Shown: one piece after another, positions 40,133 through 51,337 of the stretch
How positions within the stretch are numbered: the stretch's first letter is position 1
Layout: each line of letters opens with the position of its first letter
Translations under genes and position numbers: made by a program
The notes under the pieces: generated by a model
Told to the model about the DNA's origin: nothing
The model's input: only the letters and a program-made list of their open reading frames with translations
Databases searched by the model: none
Source of the DNA: Mesorhizobium koreense
Lineage (GTDB): Bacteria > Pseudomonadota > Alphaproteobacteria > Rhizobiales > Rhizobiaceae
Length of the DNA stretch: 64,000 nt
Reading direction: 5' to 3'
Assembly: GCF_031656215.1 (NCBI RefSeq)
Contig: NZ_CP134228.1
Coordinates: forward strand, 2,747,001 to 2,811,000

Positions 40133-41344
40133 TCAGCCCTCCGGCCGCCACCCGTAGAGCCAGTCGAAATCGGCGGCGAGGCGTCCAGGCGAGCGCGCCG
40201 ACAGCACCAGATTGCGGGCCAGTGCGACCGGGCCGGAGGCGTGCCAGGTGAAATGGTTGAATGCGCCGCGACGGACGACGCGGCGGATGCGCGGTCGTCG
40301 GATCGCTTCATAGCGCGCCAGCGCCGATGGGAGGCCATCGGGGCTTCCGGCCGCCAGCACGGCCAGTACCCAGGCATCTTCGATGGCCATCGCGGCACCT
40401 TGCGCGGCGAAGGGCGTCATGGCGTGCGCGGCGTCGCCGACCAGCGCGAGGCCACGCGGATCGGTCCACGGTCCGTCTGGATCGACGGCATGGATCGGCC
40501 AGGCTGTCCACGGTTTCGCGGCTTTCGCCAGATTGGCAAGCGATAGGGCGAAGCCTCGCATCGCCCGTTCCAGTGGCCCCGTATCGATCGCGCTAGCCCA
40601 CGATCCGGCCCCAGCTTCGCCCTTAGTCAGGGCGACGAGGTTGAGGACCGTTCCGCCGCGCAGCGGATAGACGACCAGATGCAGGGCCGGGCTCAGGAAG
40701 GCGGTCACCTGGTCGGGCGGGGCGAGCGGGGCAAGCGCGCGGCCGGCCGGGCTCTCCGTCTCGACCAGCGCGCGCCATGCCATCGTTCCGGTTGACCGGC
40801 TGTCACGGCTGCTCTTCACGAATTGCCGCAAGCCTGACCATACGCCATCGGCCGCGACGAGAAGCGCACCGGCCGCCTTCTCCTGCCGGCCATCCCGCTC
40901 GGCAGTGGCTGCTACGCCGTCGTTTTCGAATGAAATGCCGGCGACGGTCGTGCCGGGATGGAGCCGGATACCGGGATGTTCCGATGCGCGGGCGAGGAGC
41001 GCGGCATGCAGATCGGCGCGATGGGCGACAAGATAGGGTGCCTCCCAGCGCGTTTCCGCGGCCTCACCGAGCGGCACGCGAGCGAGTTGCTTGAGGCTCG
41101 CCCCATCTCTCAGCACGACCGCTTCCGGTGCAACCGCGCCGCTCAGCGCATCCAGTACGCCTAGCCTGCGGAGGATCCGTGTCGCGTTCGGCGAAAGCTG
41201 GATGCCGGCTCCGATCGCCTCGAATCTCTCCGCGCGCTCGAAAATCTCGACGCGGAAGCCATGCACCGCGAAGGCAAGCGCGGCGGTCAGCCCACCGATA
41301 CCCGCGCCCGCAACGAGGATCGTGCGGGGAGGGGAGCCGTCCAT
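40133..41344 (-). CDS. FAD-dependent monooxygenase (salicylate hydroxylase-like)
   Basis: A 403-residue class A flavoprotein hydroxylase. The FAD motif ILVAGAGIGGLTAALAFA is at the N terminus, the DG motif is LVAADGVWSGLR, and the second FAD motif is GLALVGDAAHAMTPFAAQGAAMAIEDA. It should insert one oxygen into an aromatic ring using NAD(P)H. The closest recognisable types are salicylate 1-monooxygenase and 3-hydroxybenzoate 6-hydroxylase, but a ubiquinone-type hydroxylase cannot be excluded. No ring-cleavage gene lies nearby. A zinc-finger gene precedes it by 17 bases on the same strand. Confidence 0.84.
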   Translation of the reverse strand: MDGSPPRTILVAGAGIGGLTAALAFAVHGFRVEIFERAERFEAIGAGIQLSPNATRILRRLGVLDALSGAVAPEAVVLRDGASLKQLARVPLGEAAETRWEAPYLVAHRADLHAALLARASEHPGIRLHPGTTVAGISFENDGVAATAERDGRQEKAAGALLVAADGVWSGLRQFVKSSRDSRSTGTMAWRALVETESPAGRALAPLAPPDQVTAFLSPALHLVVYPLRGGTVLNLVALTKGEAGAGSWASAIDTGPLERAMRGFALSLANLAKAAKPWTAWPIHAVDPDGPWTDPRGLALVGDAAHAMTPFAAQGAAMAIEDAWVLAVLAAGSPDGLPSALARYEAIRRPRIRRVVRRGAFNHFTWHASGPVALARNLVLSARSPGRLAADFDWLYGWRPEG

Positions 41345-41361
41345 CCTATTTCCGTTGGCGT

Positions 41362-41607
41362 TCAGGCGGCCTTATCGATGTAGATGCATCCCGCCGGCCG
41401 CGTTTCGCCGGCTTTCAGCGCCGGGTCATAACGGTAAAGCGTCGAGCAATACGGGCAGACCTTCTGGTCGTCGTCGCCCATGTCGATATAGACATGCGGA
41501 TGGTCGAGCGGCGGATTGGCGCCCACGCACATGAACTCCCTGACCCCGATGTCGATTGCGGCGTGCCCGGCATCGTTCTGGAAATGGGGGGTCGAATGTC
41601 CGGCCAT
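41362..41607 (-). CDS. Small zinc-finger (zf-CHCC type) protein
   Basis: An 81-residue protein of the NDUFS6-like zinc-finger family. The metal ligands are FMCVGANPPLDHPHVYIDMG (Cys, His) and KVCPYCSTLY (two Cys). In mitochondria the related subunit belongs to complex I; in alphaproteobacteria the free form is widespread and is presumed to serve complex I assembly. GGAG lies six bases before ATG 41607. It is divergent from ppk by about 160 bases. Confidence 0.87.
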   Translation of the reverse strand: MAGHSTPHFQNDAGHAAIDIGVREFMCVGANPPLDHPHVYIDMGDDDQKVCPYCSTLYRYDPALKAGETRPAGCIYIDKAA

Positions 41608-41767
41608 CATTGTCTCCGCTGCAAGTCCTGTCGGGCCATATCGCGCGCCCGGCCCGCGTTTGTAGCATATAAATGATCGATGCAAGATATGTGATACAAG
41701 TTTGTCGTAAAACCGTGACAGGAGGATGGATCGCGGCGGTTGGCCGTATCGATCGAGCGGGTGCGCA

Positions 41768-43978
41768 ATGAACGAATTGAAGCCGGTTCAGAACGAATTC
41801 AAGAACGAGCCGACGCCTGAGGGAAAGGTCGTCGCCGATAATCCCGATCGTTTCGTCAACCGGGAATTCTCCTGGCTGCAGTTCAATCGTCGCGTACTCG
41901 AGGAATCGCAGAATCCGAACCATCCGCTACTGGAGCGCGTGCGCTTCCTGTCGATTTCAGCGGACAATCTGGACGAGTTCTTCATGGTGCGCGTCGCAGG
42001 TCTTGCCGGGCAGGTGCGCCAGAGTATCGTCACCCGCAGCGCCGACGGGCGCACCCCGGAAGAACAGCTCGACCGCATCCTGCTCGAAGTCGGCCGGCTT
42101 CAGCACGAGCAGCAGGCAAGCCTGTCGGGCCTGCGCCATCTCATGAAGAAGGAGCATATCGAGATCATCGGCGCCGATGTGCTCGACAGGGAAGATCTCG
42201 AATGGCTGGAGGCGCATTTCCTCGAAGCGATTTTCCCGGTGATGACGCCGCTTTCCATCGATCCGGCGCATCCGTTCCCCTTCATCCCCAATCTCGGCTT
42301 TTCCATCGCGCTGACGCTTCGCCATCTGCGCGACGGCGAGGAGATGACGGCGCTTCTTCGCCTGCCGGTAGCGCTGAAGCGTTTCATCCGCTTGCCGGAC
42401 CGCGACACGACGGTTCGCTTCATCACGCTGGAGGAAGTGGTGGCGCTGTTCATTGCCAAGCTTTTCCCCGGCTATGAGGTGAAGGGCTCGGGCACCTTCC
42501 GCATCATTCGCGATTCCGATATCGAGGTGGAGGAGGAGGCGGAAGACCTCGTGCGCCTGTTCGAGACGGCGCTGAAGCGCCGCCGGCGCGGCTCCGTCAT
42601 CCGCATCGAGTTCGACAGCGCCATGCCCGAAGCTCTGCGCGACTTCGTCGCCGGCGAACTCGGCGTGTCGTCGGGCCGCATCAGCGTCCTGCCTGGGCCG
42701 CTGGCGATAAACCAGATTTCGGAGATCGTGGCGCTGCCGCGCGACGACCTCAAATTCGCGCCCTACAATCCGCGCTTTCCCGAGCGTATCCGCGAACATG
42801 CGGGCGACTGCTTCGCCGCCATCCGCGAGAAGGACCTGATCGTCCACCATCCTTATGAATCCTTCGACGTGGTGGTGCAGTTCCTGCGCCAGGCGGCGCT
42901 CGATCCCGATGTCGTCGCGATCAAGCAAACGCTCTACCGAACCTCCAACGACAGCCCGATCGTGCGCGCGCTGATCGACGCGGCCGAGGCCGGCAAGTCG
43001 GTCACGGCGCTCGTGGAGCTCAAGGCGCGCTTCGACGAGGAGGCCAACATACGCTGGGCGCGCGACCTGGAGCGCGCCGGCGTGCAGGTCGTCTTCGGCT
43101 TCATCGAACTGAAGACCCACGCCAAGATGTCGCTGATCGTGCGGCGCGAGGATACGAGGCTGCGCAACTACGTCCATCTCGGAACCGGCAACTACCATCC
43201 AATCACCGCGCGCATCTATACGGACCTTTCCTATTTCACCTGCGATCCCCAGATCGCGCATGACGTGGCGCAGATATTCAACTTCATCACCGGCTATGCC
43301 GAGCCGGCCAAGGAGATGGCGCTGGCGATCTCGCCCTTCACGCTCAGGAGCCGCATCCTCGGCCATATCGAGGACGAAATCGGCCATGCGCGCGCGGCCC
43401 GCCCGGCGCAGATCTGGATGAAGATGAATGCGCTGGTCGACCCGATCATCATCGATGCGCTCTATGAGGCGAGCGGGGCCGGCGTGGCGATTGAACTGGT
43501 CGTGCGCGGCATCTGCTGCCTCAGGCCTCAGGTGAAGGGCCTGTCGGAGAATATCCGCGTCAAGTCCATCGTCGGCCGCTTCCTGGAGCATGGCCGCATC
43601 TACTGCTTCGGCAACGGCCGCGGGCTGCCGTCGGACGACGCTATCGTCTATATCTCATCGGCCGACATCATGCCGCGCAATCTCGACCGCCGGGTCGAGG
43701 CGCTCGTACCCATCACCAACCCGACGGTACACGAGCAGGTGCTCGGCCAGATCATGCTCGGAAACATCATGGACAACCAGCAGAGTTTCGAAGTAATGGC
43801 GGACGGTACCTCGCGCCGCATGGCTCCCGAAGAGGGAGAAGAGCCGTTCAATGCACAGGAATATTTCATGACCAATCCGAGCCTGTCGGGACGGGGCGAC
43901 GCGCTGAAGAGCCATGCACCGAAGCGCATCGCCCAGTATAAGCGGGCCAAGAAGGCGCGGATCGCACCGGGCGCATGA
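41768..43978 (+). CDS. ppk: Polyphosphate kinase 1
   Basis: A 736-residue enzyme that polymerises the terminal phosphate of ATP into polyphosphate. The N domain opens with [20 protein letters not shown] and [18 protein letters not shown]. The two catalytic phospholipase-D-like domains include [13 protein letters not shown], where the first catalytic histidine lies, and the FGNGRG and [14 protein letters not shown] blocks at the end. The length is normal. Its stop overlaps the start of ppx as ATGA, so the polymer-making and polymer-degrading genes are coupled. Confidence 0.96.
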   Translation: MNELKPVQNEFKNEPTPEGKVVADNPDRFVNREFSWLQFNRRVLEESQNPNHPLLERVRFLSISADNLDEFFMVRVAGLAGQVRQSIVTRSADGRTPEEQLDRILLEVGRLQHEQQASLSGLRHLMKKEHIEIIGADVLDREDLEWLEAHFLEAIFPVMTPLSIDPAHPFPFIPNLGFSIALTLRHLRDGEEMTALLRLPVALKRFIRLPDRDTTVRFITLEEVVALFIAKLFPGYEVKGSGTFRIIRDSDIEVEEEAEDLVRLFETALKRRRRGSVIRIEFDSAMPEALRDFVAGELGVSSGRISVLPGPLAINQISEIVALPRDDLKFAPYNPRFPERIREHAGDCFAAIREKDLIVHHPYESFDVVVQFLRQAALDPDVVAIKQTLYRTSNDSPIVRALIDAAEAGKSVTALVELKARFDEEANIRWARDLERAGVQVVFGFIELKTHAKMSLIVRREDTRLRNYVHLGTGNYHPITARIYTDLSYFTCDPQIAHDVAQIFNFITGYAEPAKEMALAISPFTLRSRILGHIEDEIGHARAARPAQIWMKMNALVDPIIIDALYEASGAGVAIELVVRGICCLRPQVKGLSENIRVKSIVGRFLEHGRIYCFGNGRGLPSDDAIVYISSADIMPRNLDRRVEALVPITNPTVHEQVLGQIMLGNIMDNQQSFEVMADGTSRRMAPEEGEEPFNAQEYFMTNPSLSGRGDALKSHAPKRIAQYKRAKKARIAPGA

Positions 43979-45489
43979 TTTCCGGCTCGCAGGGACGCCT
44001 GCAGGATCGCCGTCCTATCTCCGTGATCGATATCGGGTCGAACTCGATCCGCCTCGTCGTCTACGAAGGGGTGGCGCGCGCGCCGACCGTTCTTTTCAAC
44101 GAAAAGATGCTGGCAGGCCTCGGTCGCGGCATTGTCTCGACCGGAAAACTCGATCCCGAAGCGGTGCAGCGTGCCGTGGCAGAATTCGGCCGCTTCCGCG
44201 CACTTTCCGAGCAGGCCGGCGCCGAAACCTTGCACGTCATCGCCACGGCCGCGGCACGCGAGGCGGAGAACGGTCCGGATTTCATTCGCCGCGCGGAGGA
44301 AATTCTCGGCACCGAGATCCAGGTGCTCTCCGGCCGCGAGGAAGCCCATTATTCGGCGCTCGGCGTGATCTCGGCCTTCCATCCGGCGGATGGCGTCGCC
44401 GGCGACCTTGGCGGCGGCAGCCTCGAACTGGTCGATGTCAAAGGCGAGGAAATCGGCGACGGCATCACGCTGCCGCTCGGCGGGCTCAGACTGCAGGACA
44501 TGGCCAAGAACTCGTCCGCCGCCGCGCAGACGATCGTCCGCGAGGAGATCGCGCGCGCGACGCTTCTGGGCGAAGGCAGGGGCCGCACCTTCTATTGCGT
44601 CGGCGGCACCTGGCGAAACCTCGCGCGGCTGCACATGCTCGTCACCGGCTATCCGCTCGGGGTCATGCACCACTACGAAATGAACCCGCAGGCGATCGGC
44701 GATTTCCTGAAGCAGGTCGCCAAAAACGACATGGGCAAGATGAAGGGCATCGACTGGATCCCGAAGAGCCGCCGCGCGCTGCTGCCCTATGGCGCGATCG
44801 TGCTTCAGGAGATCATTCGCGTCATGCAGCCAGGGAACATCGTCGCTTCCGCGCTGGGCGTACGCGAAGGCTATCTTTATTCGCTGCTCACACCGGAGGA
44901 GCAGCGGGAGGATCCGCTCCTTTCGGCGGCAGAGGAAATGGCCGTACTACGCGCGCGCTCGGTGACGCATGCGCGCGAGCTCGCCGATTGGACGGGCGAG
45001 GCCTTCGCCACCTTCGGCATCGAAGAAACTGAAGACGAGGCCCGCTATCGCCGTGCGGCGTGCCTGCTCGCCGACACGGGCTGGCGGGCACATCCGGAAT
45101 ATCGCGGCACGCAATCGCTCAACATCATCGCGCACGGCTCCTTCATCGGCGTCGATCATCCGGGCCGCGCGTTCCTGGCACTCACCAATCTCTATCGCCA
45201 CGAAGGCATCCACGAGGATATGGCGGCGCCCGAGATCAAGGCGCTGGCGGGGCCGCATTATCTGGAGCGCGCGCGGCTGCTCGGCGCGCTCTTGCGCGTC
45301 GTCTACCTCCTGACGGCATCCATGCCGGGCGTCATGCCGAAACTGAAATGGGTAGAGCGCGACAAGGGCGTGCTGGCGCTCGTCGTCCCGCCGGAACATG
45401 CCGCCCTGATCGGCGAGCGCCCCGCCGGCCGCCTGGCGCAGCTATCGAAGCTGCTCGGCCGGCCGATGGAGTTTGCGGTGGGCGAGTGA
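43975..45489 (+). CDS. ppx: Exopolyphosphatase (Ppx/GppA family)
   Basis: A 504-residue member of the ASKHA fold. The phosphate-1 motif [16 protein letters not shown] and the phosphate-2 motif [13 protein letters not shown] are intact, and a C-terminal HD-like helical region follows. It removes phosphate from polyphosphate ends, and relatives also hydrolyse pppGpp. It overlaps ppk by four bases. rsh elsewhere in the window makes the alarmone that inhibits such enzymes in E. coli. Confidence 0.93.
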   Translation: MISGSQGRLQDRRPISVIDIGSNSIRLVVYEGVARAPTVLFNEKMLAGLGRGIVSTGKLDPEAVQRAVAEFGRFRALSEQAGAETLHVIATAAAREAENGPDFIRRAEEILGTEIQVLSGREEAHYSALGVISAFHPADGVAGDLGGGSLELVDVKGEEIGDGITLPLGGLRLQDMAKNSSAAAQTIVREEIARATLLGEGRGRTFYCVGGTWRNLARLHMLVTGYPLGVMHHYEMNPQAIGDFLKQVAKNDMGKMKGIDWIPKSRRALLPYGAIVLQEIIRVMQPGNIVASALGVREGYLYSLLTPEEQREDPLLSAAEEMAVLRARSVTHARELADWTGEAFATFGIEETEDEARYRRAACLLADTGWRAHPEYRGTQSLNIIAHGSFIGVDHPGRAFLALTNLYRHEGIHEDMAAPEIKALAGPHYLERARLLGALLRVVYLLTASMPGVMPKLKWVERDKGVLALVVPPEHAALIGERPAGRLAQLSKLLGRPMEFAVGE

Positions 45490-45498
45490 GAGAAGGCG

Positions 45499-46662
45499 CT
45501 ACGCCGCGCCGCCCGCCTCGAACACCACGATCTTCCGGTTGTCGAACCTCAGCGCCAGTTCGCCGTGCACCAGCTTCAATGCCTGCTCGCCGAATACCGC
45601 ACGGCGCCAGCCATGGAACGCCGGCACGTCGGCCTTGTCGCCGTCGGCCGCAATGCGGTCGAGATCGTCGCTGGAGGCGAGCACTTTCGGCGCCACGCCT
45701 TCCTTCTCGGCGACCAGCTTCAACAGCACCTTGAGGAGTTCCGCCGCCGCGCCCGAGCCTTCGGGAGATTGCGAGGGCTTCGGCGCCTTCGGCAATTGCT
45801 CGCGCGGAATAGCGAGGGCGGCGTTCACCGCTTCGAGCAGGCTTACCGCCGTGGCCGAGCGTTCCCAGCCCTTGGGCGTCATCCTCAGCCTGGCGAGCGC
45901 TGCCTGGTCGCGGGGCTGCTGCTGCGCGATCTCGTATACGGCGTCGTCCTTGATGACACGCTGGCGCGGAACGTCCCGCTCGCGCGCCTCGCGTTCGCGC
46001 CATGCCGCGACATGCTGCACGACCGCCAGTTCCTGCGGCTTCCTAAGGCGCATCTTCAGCCGCTTCCACGCATCTTCCGGATGCGGGTCGTAGGTCTGGC
46101 GCGAGGTGAGTACGTCCATCTCCTCTTTCAGCCAGTGTCGCCGGTTTTCGCGATCCAACTCGTCCCTCAGGTGGCGATAGACCTCGATCAGGTAGGTGAC
46201 GTCGGCCAACGCATAATCGAGCTGCTTTTCCGACAGCGGGCGCCGGCGCCAGTCGGTGAAGCGCGAGGACTTGTCGAGCCGCGTACCGGTGATCTTCTGG
46301 ACGATCTGGTCGTAGGAGACGCTGTCGCCGAAGCCGCACACCATCGCCGCGACCTGCGTATCGAAGATTGGATGCGGGATCAGTCCGCCGAGATGGAAGA
46401 CAATTTCGACATCCTGGCGCGCGGCGTGGAAGACCTTGGTCACCTTCTCGTTCGCCATCAGCTCGAAGAACGATTTCAGGTCCATCCCCGGCGCCATCGG
46501 GTCGACGAGCGCGGTCACTCCGGGCGCCGCCATCTGGATGAGGCACAGGATCGGCCAGAAAGTCGTTTCGCGGATGAATTCGGTGTCGACTGTGACGAAA
46601 TCGGATTTGGAAAGCTCGGCGACCGCCGCCTCAAGCTCTTCGGTCGTGGAAATCAGATGCAT
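45499..46662 (-). CDS. rnd: Ribonuclease D
   Basis: A 387-residue 3'-5' exoribonuclease. The DEDD residues are visible in FVTVDTEFIRETTFWP, in VFHAARQDVEIVFH and in DYALADVTYLIEVYRHL (tyrosine form, DEDDy). Two HRDC-type helical regions follow. It trims tRNA and other stable RNA 3' ends. The start ATG 46662 is preceded by AAGGAC. It is convergent with ppx by nine bases. Confidence 0.94.
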   Translation of the reverse strand: MHLISTTEELEAAVAELSKSDFVTVDTEFIRETTFWPILCLIQMAAPGVTALVDPMAPGMDLKSFFELMANEKVTKVFHAARQDVEIVFHLGGLIPHPIFDTQVAAMVCGFGDSVSYDQIVQKITGTRLDKSSRFTDWRRRPLSEKQLDYALADVTYLIEVYRHLRDELDRENRRHWLKEEMDVLTSRQTYDPHPEDAWKRLKMRLRKPQELAVVQHVAAWREREARERDVPRQRVIKDDAVYEIAQQQPRDQAALARLRMTPKGWERSATAVSLLEAVNAALAIPREQLPKAPKPSQSPEGSGAAAELLKVLLKLVAEKEGVAPKVLASSDDLDRIAADGDKADVPAFHGWRRAVFGEQALKLVHGELALRFDNRKIVVFEAGGAA

Positions 46663-46917
46663 TCAAGTCCTTCGATCGTTGACCCCGCAGTCGGCCCCGC
46701 ATTCTCGATAGACCGATAGTTTCGGAATTCCAACTCCTTATGCGTATTTGGATCGCCTGCCTTGCCGCGAATACGACAGGCGACGCGGGTGCGTCGCGCG
46801 GATCGTGGTCATTGTCGTTGTCGGCAAATGGATGAACCGCAAGTGACGACATACACAAAAGCTTAACCATAGTTGCCTAGTCCGCGCGCTGCCAAAGGCG
46901 GGGCGCGCAGGTGGCAT

Positions 46918-47145
46918 ATGAATGATTCATACCGTTTCGAATATTTCCCTGATCCGGCGGGTCAATGGACAATCTGGGACAATCGTCTTGATTATCCCGT
47001 GTGCTTGTCGGGAGCCGTGATGATTGGCCTTTCCAAATCCCAGGCGCGATCCATTTGCCGACTTCTGAACGAATTCTGCTGCTCGAGACACGGAGGCGAA
47101 TGCCCCCGTGCTCAACGCGCAATTGATCTGTGCAAGCGAGAATAG
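46918..47145 (+). CDS. Small cysteine-rich protein of unknown function
   Basis: A 75-residue reading frame starting MNDSYRFEYFPDPAGQW, with AGGTGG five bases before ATG 46918. The C terminus carries five cysteines (ICRLLNEFCCSRHGGECP and DLCKRE). The WTIWDNRLDYPVCLSG part looks like a genuine fold rather than random coding, but I recognise no family. It lies between rnd and cardiolipin synthase, convergent with the latter. Confidence 0.5.
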   Translation: MNDSYRFEYFPDPAGQWTIWDNRLDYPVCLSGAVMIGLSKSQARSICRLLNEFCCSRHGGECPRAQRAIDLCKRE

Positions 47146-47192
47146 ACGGCCTGTTGCGGCGCGACATGCCGGCTTACGCCGTTACCTGCCAA

Positions 47193-48626
47193 TCAGAGCA
47201 GCGGGCTCAGGATCGCGAACGTATTGTTGGCCAGCCTCCGATACCACGGCCAATGCCTGACCTCTTCCTTCTCGACCCGACTCGATGCGGCGAGGAATTC
47301 TTCCTGCCGTGAGCGCAACGCGGCGGTGACCTCGCCATCGTAGATCAGCATGTTGTTCTCGTAGTTCAGGTCGAACGAGCGCCGGTCCATGTTCGCGGAC
47401 CCGATGAAGGTGATCTCGCCGTCCATGGTGATGGTCTTGGCGTGCAGCAGGCCTTTTTCATATTCATGGATCTTCACGCCGGATTGCAGCAATTCCGGAT
47501 AATAGCTCCTGCTTGCCCGCGCGATGGCGAAGTCGTCGTTCCTGCGCGGCAGGATCAAGGTGACATCGACCCCGCGATTGGCCGCGGCGCAGAGGGCTTC
47601 CTGAAGGCCCTGATTGGGCGCGTAATAGGGGGTCGTGATGAAAAGGTCGTCGCGCGCGGCGAAAATCAGGCTCTCGAACATCTGCGGCATGGCCGAGAAG
47701 CGGCCGGTCGGTCCGGTGGCGACGATTTGTGCCGGGAATCCCGAGGCGTGCGCTTCGACCGGAATCTCAAGAATGTGCCTTATGTCCTCGCCATCGAATG
47801 TCATCCAGTCGGTGGCGAAGACGATCTGGTTCTGGTGGACCACCGGCCCCTCGACCCGCAGGAGCACGTCCACCCAAGGCGCGTATTTCGCCTTGGGCAG
47901 GAATTCGGGGTCGGCACAGTTCTGGCTGCCGCAATAGGTGATCCGGTTGTCGATGATCGCGATCTTGCGGTGGTTCCTGAGGTCGATGCGCCCGAAGAAA
48001 ATGCGCAGGATCGGGTTTCCGATCCGCAGCGCCCGCGCGGTCTTTACGCCCGCCGCCGCCATTTCCTGCCAGAGCGGCGAGCGGATCAACTCCCGCGATC
48101 CAAGGTCGTCCACCATCGCCCTGCAGGTGACGCCCCGTGCCACCGCACGCTTCAGTGCCTCGGCTACCTTGCGCCCGTTATTGTCCGGCAGCCAGATATA
48201 GAAGAGCAGATGAACATGGTCCGTAGCGGCGTCGATGTCTTCGACCATCCGTTCGATGCTGCGGACGGAATCGAGGGTAAGTTCGGCGTGATTGCCGGCG
48301 ACGGGTACGAAGCCGTTCACCGACCCGCCCGCGCGAAACAAGGACATCCATCGGTCCGGTAAGGCCGCAGGAGATGGGGCCGCGCTCGCGGAGCGGGCCT
48401 GCGCCTCGAGTTCGCGCTGCACCGCCCGCATCCGCTCGAAGTGGCGGCGTCCGATATTCGTCTCGCCGAAAAGCAGGTACGCCCCGATGCCGGCGAGCGG
48501 GATCGACAGGATAACGACGACCCAGGCGATCCGCGAGCCTGGATCCCTGTGTGCCCTGAGAAGGACCCGAATGATCAGGCCGATCTGCACTGCGAAGTGA
48601 AGGGCTGCGGAAACGGCAAGGATCAT
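47193..48626 (-). CDS. cls: Cardiolipin synthase (phospholipase D family)
   Basis: About 477 residues. Two N-terminal membrane helices (AVSAALHFAVQIGLIIRVLL and the next) are followed by two PLD domains with HKD motifs: NHRKIAIID and HAKTITMDG, each with the following G-S-x-N block (GSQNC and GSANMDRRS). It joins two phosphatidylglycerols, or a related pair of lipids, to cardiolipin in the inner membrane. I prefer ATG 48626 over a TTG six codons earlier. It is divergent from aspS. Confidence 0.92.
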   Translation of the reverse strand: MILAVSAALHFAVQIGLIIRVLLRAHRDPGSRIAWVVVILSIPLAGIGAYLLFGETNIGRRHFERMRAVQRELEAQARSASAAPSPAALPDRWMSLFRAGGSVNGFVPVAGNHAELTLDSVRSIERMVEDIDAATDHVHLLFYIWLPDNNGRKVAEALKRAVARGVTCRAMVDDLGSRELIRSPLWQEMAAAGVKTARALRIGNPILRIFFGRIDLRNHRKIAIIDNRITYCGSQNCADPEFLPKAKYAPWVDVLLRVEGPVVHQNQIVFATDWMTFDGEDIRHILEIPVEAHASGFPAQIVATGPTGRFSAMPQMFESLIFAARDDLFITTPYYAPNQGLQEALCAAANRGVDVTLILPRRNDDFAIARASRSYYPELLQSGVKIHEYEKGLLHAKTITMDGEITFIGSANMDRRSFDLNYENNMLIYDGEVTAALRSRQEEFLAASSRVEKEEVRHWPWYRRLANNTFAILSPLL

Positions 48627-48895
48627 GTCACGGTCTCGATGCAAAACGGTGCGTGACGACCGCTGCGACGTTTCCGTCTCGATGACATCGTATGCGAGAG
48701 GGTGATGGTAATCTCACTGGCGATCTGCATTCACGGGACGCCGCGCACTATGACCTCATCGTTCACGCATTGGTAGTGCGCGGCGTTAGGTCGGCACTCC
48801 GCCCTCCTTGACAAAATCGCACCTTCATGCGCTTTTCCGCGCGAATTTCGAGGCGCTTCGCGCCCGTTCCGCACGATTTCATGGAAAGCCCGATC

Positions 48896-50683
48896 ATGCA
48901 CCGTTACCGCAGCCACACCTGCGCCGCCCTGAGGAAATCCGATGTCGGCGAGAGCGTCCGTCTATCGGGCTGGGTGCATCGCGTACGCGATCATGGCGGG
49001 CTTCTCTTCATCGACCTGCGCGACCATTACGGGCTGACGCAGATCGTCGCCGATCCGGATTCGCCCGCCTTCAAGACGGCCGAAACCGTGCGCGGCGAGT
49101 GGGTGATCCGCGTCGACGGCGAGGTCAAGGCCCGCACGGTGGAGGCCGTCAACCCGAACCTGCCGACCGGCGAGATCGAAATCTTCGCGCGCGACATCGA
49201 GGTTCTCTCGGCGGCCAAGGAGCTGCCGCTGCCGGTGTTCGGCGAGCCGGACTATCCGGAAGACATTCGCCTCAAATACCGCTTCCTCGACCTTCGCCGC
49301 GACACGCTGCACAGGAATATCGTAGCGCGCACCAGGATCATCGCGGAAATCCGCAAGCGCATGGGCGAGGCGGGTTTCACCGAATATTCGACCCCGATCC
49401 TCACCGCCTCCTCGCCGGAGGGCGCGCGCGACTTCCTCGTGCCGTCGCGCATCCATCCGGGCAATTTCTACGCGCTGCCGCAGGCGCCGCAGATCTATAA
49501 GCAGCTCATCATGGTGTCGGGCTTCGACCGCTATTTCCAGATCGCACCCTGCTTCCGCGACGAGGATCCGCGCGCCGACCGCCTGCCGGGTGAATTCTAC
49601 CAGCTCGACGTCGAGATGAGCTTCGTCGAGCAGGGCGACGTGTTCGCGGCAATGGAGCCGGTGATCCGCAACGTCTTCGAGGCCTTTGCCGAGGGCAAGC
49701 CGGTGACACAGGAATTCCGCCGCATCCCCTATGACGAGGCGATGCGCAAATACGGTTCCGACAAGCCGGACCTCCGCAACCCGATCGAGATGCAGGATGT
49801 GTCCAAGCATTTCCGTGGCTCCGGCTTCAAGGTGTTCGCCGGCATCCTCGCCAACGACCCGAAGGCCGAGGTGTGGGCGGTTCCCGCCAAGACCGGTGGA
49901 TCACGCGCTTTCTGCGATCGCATGAATTCATGGGCGCAGGGGGAAGGACAGCCGGGACTTGGCTATATCTTCTGGCGCCAGGAAGGCACCGTTCTCGAAG
50001 GCGCCGGCCCGATCGCCAAGAATATCGGACCGGAGCGCACGGAGGCGATCCGCACACAGATGGGCCTAGACGCGGGCGACGCCTGCTTCTTCGTCGCCGG
50101 CGATCCGAAGAAGTTCGCGCCGTTTGCCGGCGCGGCGCGGACGCGTGCGGGCGAGGAACTCGACCTCGTCGACCGGGACCGTTTCGAACTCGCCTGGATC
50201 GTGGATTTCCCGTTTTACGAATGGAACGAGGAAGAGAAGAAGATCGACTTCGGCCACAACCCGTTCTCCATGCCGCAGGGCGGCATCGACGCGCTGACTG
50301 GTCAGGATCCGCTTACCATCAAGGCGTTCCAGTACGACATCGTCTGCAACGGCTTCGAGATCGCGTCGGGCGGCATCCGCAATCACCTGCCGGAGACCAT
50401 GGTCAAGGCGTTCGAGATTGTCGGGCTTGACCGCGACACGGTCGAGGAGCGCTTCGGCGGGCTCTACCGCGCCTTCCAGTATGGCGCCCCGCCGCATGGC
50501 GGCATGGCGGCGGGTATCGACCGCATCGTCATGCTTCTGGTCGGCGCGAAGAACCTGCGCGAGGTCACCATGTTCCCGATGAACCAGCAGGCCTTCGACC
50601 TCCTGATGGGTGCGCCTGCGCCGGCGACCCCGCAGCAGCTTCGCGAGTTGAGCCTGAGGCCGATCCCGCCGAAGGCCGATTGA
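48896..50683 (+). CDS. aspS: Aspartyl-tRNA synthetase (bacterial type, probably non-discriminating)
   Basis: A 595-residue class II synthetase. An OB-fold anticodon domain ([15 protein letters not shown]), motif 2 ([20 protein letters not shown]), a GAD insertion and motif 3 ([13 protein letters not shown]) are all present. In alphaproteobacteria this enzyme usually also charges tRNA-Asn, with GatCAB repairing the product. I start at ATG 48896 (GGAAAG upstream), which gives the family's usual length; earlier in-frame ATGs add an unconserved leader. pcp follows four bases later. Confidence 0.95.
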   Translation: MHRYRSHTCAALRKSDVGESVRLSGWVHRVRDHGGLLFIDLRDHYGLTQIVADPDSPAFKTAETVRGEWVIRVDGEVKARTVEAVNPNLPTGEIEIFARDIEVLSAAKELPLPVFGEPDYPEDIRLKYRFLDLRRDTLHRNIVARTRIIAEIRKRMGEAGFTEYSTPILTASSPEGARDFLVPSRIHPGNFYALPQAPQIYKQLIMVSGFDRYFQIAPCFRDEDPRADRLPGEFYQLDVEMSFVEQGDVFAAMEPVIRNVFEAFAEGKPVTQEFRRIPYDEAMRKYGSDKPDLRNPIEMQDVSKHFRGSGFKVFAGILANDPKAEVWAVPAKTGGSRAFCDRMNSWAQGEGQPGLGYIFWRQEGTVLEGAGPIAKNIGPERTEAIRTQMGLDAGDACFFVAGDPKKFAPFAGAARTRAGEELDLVDRDRFELAWIVDFPFYEWNEEEKKIDFGHNPFSMPQGGIDALTGQDPLTIKAFQYDIVCNGFEIASGGIRNHLPETMVKAFEIVGLDRDTVEERFGGLYRAFQYGAPPHGGMAAGIDRIVMLLVGAKNLREVTMFPMNQQAFDLLMGAPAPATPQQLRELSLRPIPPKAD

Positions 50684-50687
50684 CACG

Positions 50688-51305
50688 ATGGAAAAGGCGG
50701 CGCGCCTCCTCGTCACCGGCTTCGAGCCCTTTCCCGGCGCGCCGGTCAATCCGACCGAGTGGCTGGTCGGGGAGTTGAAGCGCGAGCCGCCGGCAATCGA
50801 CGGCATCGCCGCCTTCCGCGCCGAGGTGCTGCCGGTCGACTATGCGAAGGTCGGGCCGCGCCTGTCGGAGATCGGGCGCGAATTCGGGCCTGACATCGCC
50901 ATCCATTTCGGGCTGGCCGCCGAATGCTCCGGCTTTCGGCTGGAGCGGGTTGCCCGCAACAGCTTCGCCGGCGCGCGTGCCGACAATGCCGGCGCGATGC
51001 CCGAGGCTTCCGCCATCTGCGAGGGGCCGGCTACGCTGGCCTCGACCCTGCCTTTGCATGTGATCCACAAAAGGCTGACGGCGGCCGGCTTGCCGGTCGA
51101 ATGGTCGGACGATGCCGGCGCCTATCTCTGCAACATGGTATTTACGCTCTCGCGGGCGCATGCCTGCGAGGGTTTCGCGCCGATGATGAGCGGCTTCGTC
51201 CATGTACCGCCGACGGGTGAGGGCAGGCCGCTCAGCAACGCGCAACTGCTTTCTGGCGCGCGCATCGTCATCGAGGAAGCGGTCCGGAGCCGACCCACCT
51301 CCTGA
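50688..51305 (+). CDS. pcp: Pyroglutamyl-peptidase I (C15)
   Basis: A 205-residue cysteine peptidase that removes N-terminal pyroglutamate. The catalytic residues are Glu86 (FRLERVARN), Cys148 (GAYLCNMVF) and His172 (GFVHVPP), all intact. The opening LLVTGFEPFPGAPVNPTEW is standard. It follows aspS with four bases between them and is likely co-transcribed. Confidence 0.93.
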   Translation: MEKAARLLVTGFEPFPGAPVNPTEWLVGELKREPPAIDGIAAFRAEVLPVDYAKVGPRLSEIGREFGPDIAIHFGLAAECSGFRLERVARNSFAGARADNAGAMPEASAICEGPATLASTLPLHVIHKRLTAAGLPVEWSDDAGAYLCNMVFTLSRAHACEGFAPMMSGFVHVPPTGEGRPLSNAQLLSGARIVIEEAVRSRPTS

Positions 51306-51337
51306 ACGCGTGCTGCTCCGACCGCCAGGTTGGAAAC

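Noticed and set aside
48645-48895. T-box or other leader RNA before aspS
   Set aside because: No conserved T-box sequence and no terminator-antiterminator pair was visible; T-boxes are also rare in alphaproteobacteria.
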